A DNA stretch of 64,000 nucleotides from Olavius algarvensis Delta 4 endosymbiont (lineage in GTDB: Bacteria > Desulfobacterota > Desulfobacteria > Desulfobacterales > CAJINA01). The notes under the pieces are model-generated. The model did no database searches. It was not told where the DNA came from and saw nothing but the letters and a program-made list of their open reading frames with translations. Numbering within the stretch: the first letter of the stretch is position 1; every line of letters begins with the position of its first letter. The stretch spans positions 62,001 through 126,000 of the forward strand of contig CAJINA010000189.1 of NCBI GenBank assembly GCA_905176665.1, read 5' to 3'. A program made the translations under genes and the position numbers. Of the stretch, positions 57,689 to 64,000 are shown one piece after another.

Positions 57689-57786
57689 AAACCGGAGGGC
57701 GTCAGATCCGGCGTTGTCAAGGGTTCGCGGTAGCGCACTACAGCTTCACCCTTTCCGCCTTGGCTCTGAAGCCCTCCGGTTTTTGC
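57689..57786. ncRNA. Long nested hairpin, candidate small RNA or terminator
   Basis: Five in-register helices: ACCGGAGGGC with GCCCTCCGGT at the base, TCAGA/TCTGA, GGCG/CGCC, AAGGGT/ACCCTT and GTAG/CTAC at the tip. On the plus strand it ends in GGTTTTTGC, on the minus in GGTTTTCCC. It lies directly after the NifX-like stop on the minus strand, so it may be that gene's terminator or a discrete RNA. The neighbouring bases 57629-57665 contain AGCCCGAT...ATCGGGCTATTTTT, a second possible terminator. The rest of 57475-57790 holds no gene. Confidence 0.4.
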
Positions 57787-57790
57787 ATCG

Positions 57791-58135
57791 TTAGGGATCA
57801 TTGTCTAAAAACGTCACCAGTTGACCATCCGTAAAAAGCTTCAAATTTTCCCCGACGGTACCCGGAGCGGCTTGCAGTACCTGGATGCCCCGCTTGCGCA
57901 ACTGGTGCAGGGCCCTGGGCCCGATATCGCCGACAATTACCGCGTCCACGGTGATGCCGCTTAAAGCGGCCAGGGGCTGACATTGGCCGTGGATATGATC
58001 CCGATCGGCATTCTGGACAGAAGTAGCGGCGTAGGTGTCACTGTCAATGATGACGAACAGCGGAGCAGATCCAAAATGATTGAAAACCGGGCTGCGCATG
58101 CCCTGGTCGGACTCTACGGGAAAGGCGATTTGCAT
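57791..58135 (-). CDS. NifX/NifB-type dinitrogenase iron-molybdenum cofactor domain protein
   Basis: 114-residue single-domain protein: MQIAFPVESDQGMRSPVFNH start, FGSAPLFVIID, the central NADRDHIHGQCQPLAAL and VDAVIVGDIGPRALHQLRKR, all as in the Nitro_FeMo-Co/NifX-like family that binds iron-sulfur or metal cofactors. Only a candidate cofactor carrier: no nif or molybdenum genes are in the window. ATG 58135 has AGGAG upstream. Ends in TAA, 5 bases before the long hairpin. Confidence 0.85.
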   Translation of the reverse strand: MQIAFPVESDQGMRSPVFNHFGSAPLFVIIDSDTYAATSVQNADRDHIHGQCQPLAALSGITVDAVIVGDIGPRALHQLRKRGIQVLQAAPGTVGENLKLFTDGQLVTFLDNDP

Positions 58136-58276
58136 GGGTTCTCCTGCTTTTAGGGGCGGATGGTTTTCATTGATTTGTCTTGGTCCGTTAAACAGGCCGA
58201 TACTAAACGGCCCGTTGAAGATAGTCAATGACAGACCAGACAAAATGCCCGCAGGGACCCGGTTGACCCGATCAGC

Positions 58277-58314
58277 GCTCGCCAGCCCTGCAGCGTGCTG
58301 CAGGGCTGGCGAGC
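58277..58314. repeat. Perfect 18-base inverted repeat with a 2-base spacer
   Basis: GCTCGCCAGCCCTGCAGC, GT, then its exact reverse complement GCTGCAGGGCTGGCGAGC. Such a long near-gapless palindrome would extrude or fold as a cruciform/hairpin. Located between NifX-like and PfaC genes. Confidence 0.65.
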
Positions 58315-58334
58315 GAATCAAAATAAGGATAATT

Positions 58335-58372
58335 CCTTACGGGGGACGATCCCCCGCAGCTTCCTGCGGGGA
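58335..58372. repeat. Double GC hairpin (GGGGGACGATCCCCC and CCCCGCAG-CTGCGGGG)
   Basis: Two adjacent stems: GGGGG ACGAT CCCCC and CCCCGCAG CTT CCTGCGGGG. TTCCTTACGGGGG also occurs as CCCCCGTAAGGAA within the MITE copy at 52389-52605, so this is probably part of a dispersed element. Confidence 0.55.
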
Positions 58373-58449
58373 GCGTTCAATGCTGCGTTCGAGGGGGTTT
58401 TGAGTCTTGCGTAATGCATTAAAAATAGTGTATGTTTTTATGTTTAAAG

Positions 58450-58590
58450 TTAAAAAGGTTCAGGGTTCGAAGGTTCCCGGTGCACAGTTTAAAACCGGCT
58501 TACAGCTATCAGCGTTGAACCGCGTTTTGTGAAACTTGAACCTTGGGTTGTTTGAACCCTGAACCCCTGAACCGGGAATGTTGAACCTGT
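58450..58590. repeat. GGTTCAGGGTTC/GAACCCTGAACC inverted repeat
   Basis: GGTTCAGGGTTC at 58458 and GAACCCTGAACCCCTGAACC near 58551 are inverted copies; TTGAACC and GAACCTTGGG motifs lie between. It forms the upstream region of pfaC. Similar motifs are at 5805-6015 and, in part, at 40736-40760. The remainder of 58136-58613 has no gene. Confidence 0.5.
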
Positions 58591-58613
58591 TTTTTGCCAA
58601 TGAAAGCATTTAG

Positions 58614-61600
58614 ATGAGCACACCCAACCCCATAGCAGTTGTCGGCCTGGGCGGCGTCTTCCCCGGCGCTGCCAACGTAGGCCGCTTCTGGGAAAATATC
58701 ATTAATGGGGTCGACAATTGCGATACTGTCCGGGCCGACCGGTGGATCGCACCGGCGGACCGCATGGTTGCCACCCAACATCTACCCGATACGGCCCTGG
58801 GCAACCGGGCCTGCCTGATTAAAGACTTTGAATTCGACGCAGACGGCTGGCCGTTCGATCCCGATCTACTGCGTGCACTCGACCCGCTCTATCATCTCGT
58901 TTTGCAGGCCGGCAAAGAGGCTGTCCTTGACAGCGGTCTGCCGGAAGCGGATCATGGGCGGACCGGCCTGATCCTGGCGGCCATTGCCCTGCCCACCGAT
59001 GCTTCTTCCGCGTTTACCCGCGAAACGTTTGGCCGCATGTTCGAACGACGCCTGCTGGGTGAAGCAATGCCAACCGAGCGGCCGGCTCTTTCACCAGCAG
59101 CGTGCCGGGCAGCCGCGGTCACCAGCCGGCCGGCCACCCTGCTGGCGCAGGCCTTTGGTTTCGGAGCGGGCGCTTACACCCTGGACGCGGCCTGTGCATC
59201 CTCGCTTTATGCCATCAAACTGGCCTGTGACGAACTGGCCGCCAAGCGGGCCGACATTATGCTGGCCGGCGGCGTTTCCCGGCCGGAATGCCTCTATACC
59301 CAGGTCGGGTTCAGCCAATTGCGGGCGTTGTCACCCTCGGGCCGGTGCGCACCTTTCGATGCATCCGCCGACGGCCTGGTGGTGGGCGAAGGCGCGGGCA
59401 TCCTGGTCCTCAAGCGTCTGGAAGATGCTGTGGCCCAGGCAGACACCATTTACGCCGTTATCCGGGGAATTGGTCTCTCCAATGATATGCGCGGCAACCT
59501 GTTGGCGCCTGATACCGAAGGACAACTGCGGGCCATGCGTGCAGCCTACGCCGCGGCCGACTGGGCACCGGCCGATATCGACCTGATCGAATGTCATGGT
59601 GCCGGTACTCCGGTGGGAGACGCCACCGAAGTCAACAGCCTGATCAACCTGTGGCAGGCTGAAAAATGGGTTCCGGGCCAGTGTGCCATCGGCTCCATCA
59701 AATCCATGACCGGCCACCTGCTGACCGCCGCGGGCGCCGCCGGATCCATCAAAACCCTGCTTGCGCTGTACAACCGGATCTTGCCGCCTTCTCTCAATTT
59801 CACACAGCCATCCGTCACCAGTCCGCTGCCGGACAGCCCGTTTCGGGTAGCGGTTAAACCGGAATCCTGGCCGGCCGCGGCTGACTCACGTGCCCCGCGC
59901 GCCGCGGTCAGCGCCTTTGGGTTTGGCGGTATCAACGCCCACATGCTTTTAGAGGCGTGGGACCCCGCTAAAGCTGCTTCACGTAAATCTGCCGATGACC
60001 CGCGGCCGGCCGGCATCTCGCCTGCAACGGATGAAAAGAACGCACCGATTGCCGTGGTGGGCATGGACGCGCACTTTGGCCGGGCCGAATCGCTTGCCCA
60101 GTTCACCCAACTGCTGCAGGACGGGCAATGCATCACGGGCGCACGGCCCGGACAGCGCTGGTGGGGCGCTGATGACCTGTTCCGTGAACAGACCGGTCTC
60201 ACAGATCTGCAGGGCGCCTTTCTGGAAAAGCTGGCTATCCAACCCGGCGAGTTCCGCATCCCCCCGGCTGAAATCCCCGATATCCTCATTCAGCATCTGC
60301 TCATGCTCAAAGTGGCCCGGGGTGCTTTGCTGGATGCCGGCTTGCCTTTGCACCGGGAACGACCCGACATGGGGGGGATCATCGGCATCGAATTCGACTG
60401 GGAGGCCACCCAGTTTCACCTGCGCTGGAACCTGGTCAACCAGATCGTCCAGTGGCAGCATCGGCTGGGCCTGCAGGCCCTGACGCCGGAGGATACCGAA
60501 AAGTGGCTGACCGACCTGAAAACGGCCCTGGGCCCGCCGCTGACCGCCTCGCGCACCCTGGGTGCCCTGGGCGGCATCGTTGCCAGCCGGGTCGCACGGG
60601 AATTCCGGTTTGGCGGTCCCAGCTTTGTGGTTTCCCAGGAGGCTGCCTCCGGCACCCGCGCCCTGGAAATCGCGATGCGCTCCCTGCAGAAGAATGAAAC
60701 CCGGGCCATGCTGGTGGGTGCGGTTGACTTGCCCGGCGACCTGCGCTGCGTCCTGGCAACCGGAAAACTCGGCGCTTTATCGAATGCGCCCGGGGTGCGG
60801 CCTTTTGACGCCACTTCAACGGGCACCTTGCCCGGTGAAGGCGCAGCTGCCCTCATTCTCAAACGCCTGGATACCGCTTTAGACGACCGGGACGGCATTT
60901 ACGCCGTAATCACCGGAATAGGGTCCGCCGGCGGCACAACTGCCGCAGCCGCGAATACTTATGCGCGTGCGTTTAAAAGAGCCCTGCGGGAAGCCGGCCG
61001 GGAAACGGCCGACGTCACCTGCATCGAAACCCACGGCAGCGGTTGCCCCCGGGAAGATGCAGCGGAATCCGAAGCCCTGCGGGCGCTCTATGCAGACCTG
61101 CCCATTAAAAAAGGCAGCATTGCCATCGGGGCGCTCAAACAGAATATCGGGCATGCCGGTGCAGCCGCGGGGTTGGCTGCGGTGGTAAAAGCCGGCGGTT
61201 GCCTGTCCAACGGGAAAATCTGGCCGTTCCATCCGGACGGTCCGCCGGCTGAAAACCGACTGAACGCCGCCCCGTTTTACTTCCCGCGGCAAACCGAAAC
61301 GGAACCGGCATCTGCCGTTGATCAGCCCCGCTGCACCGTGGCGGCAACGCTAACGGGTGACGGCGAGAGTCTGCACGTGGTTCTCGAAGCACCCCCGGCC
61401 CAGGCCCGGCGTCCGGAGGCACCCATCCGCAAAGCGGCTGATGAACACCAACCCCTCGTGGTGATGGCAATCGGCGGGACGCCGCCCACGCCGCCCTCGC
61501 CGCCGGGGTCCACCCGGAATGAAAGCGAGAAACCACCGCGGGAAAGTAAAACCACCAGCGGTATCGCTGAGGATTCAATCGCTGCAGGTTCTCTACCGGA

Positions 61601-64000
61601 TTCACCCTCTGCCGGACAAACGCTGGAGAGTTTTTCCAGAGACATCCTGCAGGCCATCAATCAGAACATCGAAGCCACTACCCGGGCCCACAATGAATAC
61701 CTGGCCCTTTCGAAACAGATCACGAAAGACTATGCCGCTGCATTTTCCCTGCAGAGCCGCCTGCTTGAATCCCTGGCCGCATCCGGTGACCTCCCGGCAC
61801 ACAATGACATTGCCGAATCCCGGGTGGAAATGGCGGACGAGCACGCCCCACAGGATCTGCCCGCCCAACCGGTGCAGCCGGTAGCGTACGATCGGGAGAT
61901 GTGCCTGGAATTTGCCATCGGGTCGGTGGCCAAAATGCTGGGGCCGGCATACGCGGTGGTCGATACGTACAAGGCCCGGGTCCGTCTTCCGGATGAACCG
62001 CTGATGTTGGTTGACCGGATCCTGGAGGTGGAAGGTGAAAGACTGTCCCTGGGGTCGGGCCGGGTGGTCACCGAACACGATGTCCTCCCCGCTGCCTGGT
62101 ACCTGGACGGACAGCGGGCACCGGTCTGCATCTCCGTCGAGGCCGGTCAGGCTGACCTTTTTCTCAGCGGCTACCTGGGAATCGATCACGTCGTGAAGGG
62201 AACCCGCAACTACCGCCTGCTGGATGCCCAGGTGACTTTTCACCGCGGGCTGCCCCGGGCCGGCGATACGATTCGCTACGATATTCACATCGACAAGTTC
62301 ATTCGCCAGCAGGAAACCTACATGTTCTTTTTCAACTTCAAGGGCTATATCGGCGATGAATTGTTGATTACCATGACCGCTGGCTGCGCCGGTTTTTTCA
62401 CACCCGAGGAAGTCAAAAACTCCGGCGGAATCATCCTGACCGAAGAGGAACAACAGCCGCAAGAAGGTCGGCTGCCCACTGATTGGGCGCCGCCGGTAAC
62501 CATGCGTGCAGCCAGCTACAGCGATGACCAGGTTGAGGCCCTGCGCCGGGGGGACCTGGCCGCCTGTTTCGGAGAACGGTTTGCAGGCAAACCCCTGTCC
62601 CCCTCCCTGTATCTGCCCGGAGGCCGGATGCACCTCATCGACCGCATCCTGGAACTCGACCCACAAGGCGGCCGCTATGGCATCGGCCGGGTGGTGGCCC
62701 AGGCCGACATCAGCCCGGATGACTGGTTCCTGACCTGCCACTTCATGGATGACATGGTGATGCCGGGGACCCTGATGTATGAGTGCTGCGCCCATACCCT
62801 GCGGGTCTTTTTACTGCGGATGGGCTGGATCAGTGCCGCGTCCGACACCTGCTGGGAACCGGTGCAGGGGGTCGGCAGTGTGCTCAGATGCCGTGGACCG
62901 GTCACCCCCGACACCCGGCATGTGACCTATGCCGTGGAAGTGAAGGAGATCGGCTACGGGCCGGAACCCTATGTCATTGCCGATGCCCACATGCATGCCG
63001 ACGGTGAATACGTCGTTATGTTCCGCGACATGTCGATGCAGCTTTCCGGCGTTACCCGGGCTGATATCGCGGCTACCTGGGGGGCAACACCCGAAACGTC
63101 GGTCGAAGCCGCGGCCCTCTATGACCGGTCAAAAATTCTGGCATTTGCCGAAGGCAACCCTTCCGAAGCTTTCGGCGAACCCTACCGGATTTTTGACGGT
63201 GAACGCAAGATTGCCCGCCTGCCCCGCCCGCCCTATTTTTTCATGGACCGGGTAACCAAAACCGAACCGCCCCCGTGGCAGCTCCGACCGGGCGGCTGGA
63301 TCGAAGCGCAGTACGATCTACCGGCTGACGAATGGTTTTTTCAGGCCGACCGCAGCGGCCGCCTACCCTACTGCGTGCTGCTGGAAATCGCCCTGCAACC
63401 CTGCGGATGGCTGGCCGCCTACATGGGTAGTGCCCTGCGCAGCGACCAGGATTTGAAATTTCGCAACCTGGGCGGCAAGGCTGTCTTGTACAGGAACCTG
63501 CATCCTGAAGATATAACCCTGACCATGCGTTCCCGCTTGACCAAGGCCTCGGAAGCCGGGGATATGATTATCGAGCATTTCGATTTCCAGGTGCTGGCCG
63601 GGGCTGAAATGATTTACGAAGGTACCACCTATTTTGGTTTTTTCTCCAAACAGGCCCTGGCCAACCAGGTCGGGATTCGCGGTGCGGAAGCCCTGGTCTA
63701 TACACCGGTAACTTCAGAGACAAACTCCGGACCGGTTTTTGAGTTCCCAGCCCCCCGGCCCACGACTCCAGATGATACCGCCCTCGATGCGGATACGGGC
63801 CTGGCCTTGCCGGCCACCGCTCTGTGCATGCTCGACCGGATTGAACTGTACGAAGCGGAAGGCGGAAAAGCCGGTTTGGGATTTGTGCAGGGAACCAAAG
63901 TGGTCAATCCGGAGGAGTGGTTTTTCCAGGCCCACTTCTACCAGGACCCGGTGATTCCGGGTTCCCTGGGGTTGGAATCGTTTCTGCAGCTGCTGAAGTT
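58614..64000 (+). CDS. pfaC: PfaC-type lipid synthase subunit, KS-CLF-DH-DH, truncated by window edge
   Basis: The frame stays open from ATG 58614 to the last base (1795 residues seen), so the C-terminus is missing. First ketosynthase: Cys194 in LDAACASS, His328 in IECHGAGT and His368 in SMTGHLL. A second KS-like domain from about 477 has Ala677 in place of the nucleophilic Cys (VVSQEAASGTRAL) and is the chain-length factor. After a linker come four hotdog units at about 1095-1265, 1330-1490, 1535-1690 and from 1735. The second and fourth carry the FabA-like catalytic motif (TCHFMDDMVMPG, QAHFYQDPVIPG), while the first and third lack the His, so they pair into two double-hotdog dehydratases, as in PfaC. 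The ATG lies inside a repeat-rich upstream region. It is separated from pfaA by three other genes. Confidence 0.95.
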   Translation, partial: MSTPNPIAVVGLGGVFPGAANVGRFWENIINGVDNCDTVRADRWIAPADRMVATQHLPDTALGNRACLIKDFEFDADGWPFDPDLLRALDPLYHLVLQAGKEAVLDSGLPEADHGRTGLILAAIALPTDASSAFTRETFGRMFERRLLGEAMPTERPALSPAACRAAAVTSRPATLLAQAFGFGAGAYTLDAACASSLYAIKLACDELAAKRADIMLAGGVSRPECLYTQVGFSQLRALSPSGRCAPFDASADGLVVGEGAGILVLKRLEDAVAQADTIYAVIRGIGLSNDMRGNLLAPDTEGQLRAMRAAYAAADWAPADIDLIECHGAGTPVGDATEVNSLINLWQAEKWVPGQCAIGSIKSMTGHLLTAAGAAGSIKTLLALYNRILPPSLNFTQPSVTSPLPDSPFRVAVKPESWPAAADSRAPRAAVSAFGFGGINAHMLLEAWDPAKAASRKSADDPRPAGISPATDEKNAPIAVVGMDAHFGRAESLAQFTQLLQDGQCITGARPGQRWWGADDLFREQTGLTDLQGAFLEKLAIQPGEFRIPPAEIPDILIQHLLMLKVARGALLDAGLPLHRERPDMGGIIGIEFDWEATQFHLRWNLVNQIVQWQHRLGLQALTPEDTEKWLTDLKTALGPPLTASRTLGALGGIVASRVAREFRFGGPSFVVSQEAASGTRALEIAMRSLQKNETRAMLVGAVDLPGDLRCVLATGKLGALSNAPGVRPFDATSTGTLPGEGAAALILKRLDTALDDRDGIYAVITGIGSAGGTTAAAANTYARAFKRALREAGRETADVTCIETHGSGCPREDAAESEALRALYADLPIKKGSIAIGALKQNIGHAGAAAGLAAVVKAGGCLSNGKIWPFHPDGPPAENRLNAAPFYFPRQTETEPASAVDQPRCTVAATLTGDGESLHVVLEAPPAQARRPEAPIRKAADEHQPLVVMAIGGTPPTPPSPPGSTRNESEKPPRESKTTSGIAEDSIAAGSLPDSPSAGQTLESFSRDILQAINQNIEATTRAHNEYLALSKQITKDYAAAFSLQSRLLESLAASGDLPAHNDIAESRVEMADEHAPQDLPAQPVQPVAYDREMCLEFAIGSVAKMLGPAYAVVDTYKARVRLPDEPLMLVDRILEVEGERLSLGSGRVVTEHDVLPAAWYLDGQRAPVCISVEAGQADLFLSGYLGIDHVVKGTRNYRLLDAQVTFHRGLPRAGDTIRYDIHIDKFIRQQETYMFFFNFKGYIGDELLITMTAGCAGFFTPEEVKNSGGIILTEEEQQPQEGRLPTDWAPPVTMRAASYSDDQVEALRRGDLAACFGERFAGKPLSPSLYLPGGRMHLIDRILELDPQGGRYGIGRVVAQADISPDDWFLTCHFMDDMVMPGTLMYECCAHTLRVFLLRMGWISAASDTCWEPVQGVGSVLRCRGPVTPDTRHVTYAVEVKEIGYGPEPYVIADAHMHADGEYVVMFRDMSMQLSGVTRADIAATWGATPETSVEAAALYDRSKILAFAEGNPSEAFGEPYRIFDGERKIARLPRPPYFFMDRVTKTEPPPWQLRPGGWIEAQYDLPADEWFFQADRSGRLPYCVLLEIALQPCGWLAAYMGSALRSDQDLKFRNLGGKAVLYRNLHPEDITLTMRSRLTKASEAGDMIIEHFDFQVLAGAEMIYEGTTYFGFFSKQALANQVGIRGAEALVYTPVTSETNSGPVFEFPAPRPTTPDDTALDADTGLALPATALCMLDRIELYEAEGGKAGLGFVQGTKVVNPEEWFFQAHFYQDPVIPGSLGLESFLQLLK

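Noticed and set aside
61602-62795. 397-residue minus-strand open frame
   Set aside because: Opposite the PfaC dehydratase domains; no motif of its own.

Overview
The window looks like chromosomal DNA of an anaerobic member of the Desulfobacterota (Desulfobacterales-like sulfate reducers and their relatives). This is an inference from gene content: a tungsten-type aldehyde:ferredoxin oxidoreductase, EtfBA with an acyl-CoA dehydrogenase, a TAXI-type TRAP transporter, a cobamide-assembly operon with a CbiR-like enzyme, a deltaproteobacterial Pfa-type lipid synthase, and many short dispersed palindromic repeats. No rRNA, tRNA, CRISPR array or phage was seen.

Layout. 1-2.5 kb: 3' end of pgi, then a Ser/Thr kinase fused to a cyclic-nucleotide-binding domain behind a perfect consensus sigma-70 promoter. 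3-5.8 kb (minus): a fabH and a D-aminoacylase-like gene overlapping by ATGA; both carry in-frame TAG codons and the second also a frameshift. 6.1-9.8 kb (minus): argJ-hrpB. 10-16.2 kb: AOR, an ElbB-like protein, a hotdog thioesterase and a two-subunit CoA-transferase, separated by repeats. 16.5-18.1 kb: a PheC-like solute-binding protein and an amino-acid ABC permease (third gene with an in-frame TAG). 18.2-22.3 kb (minus): lipoprotein, TAXI receptor, DUF1850 protein and TRAP fused permease. 22.7-30.1 kb (minus): a cobalamin riboswitch and terminator, a small protein made of three exact 24-residue repeats, then cobO-cobQ-cobU-cobS-cobD-cbiB-cbiR. 30.1-33.5 kb: feoA-feoB-small Cys-rich protein, divergent from a DtxR-family regulator. 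33.7-36.6 kb: copper P-type ATPase and a CopZ-like chaperone. 36.7-38.9 kb: M24 peptidase and xerD.

39.0-64.0 kb holds the most remarkable system, a polyunsaturated-fatty-acid/polyketide-type (Pfa) lipid synthase. pfaD (enoyl reductase) is followed by etfB, etfA and a long acyl-CoA dehydrogenase. A MerR-like regulator is divergent from a 2240-residue PfaA (KS-AT-ACP-ACP-ACP-KR-DH). A hybrid histidine kinase, a helicase and a NifX-like protein intervene before a PfaC-type protein (KS-CLF-DH-DH) that runs off the window. Likely logic: PfaA and PfaC build and dehydrate the chain and PfaD reduces it. The embedded Etf/acyl-CoA dehydrogenase genes suggest an extra electron-coupled oxidation or reduction of the acyl product. 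No phosphopantetheinyl transferase is seen here.

The intergenic DNA is rich in repeats: two inverted-repeat MITE-like families (one with copies sitting at gene 3' ends), a hexamer-periodic GATCGN family, a GTCATTCCGGCGAAAGCC family and GGCTGAAG hairpins. The other recurring oddity is three otherwise well-conserved genes interrupted by an in-frame TAG, which is either gene decay or amber read-through; TAG is also an ordinary stop for about ten genes here.
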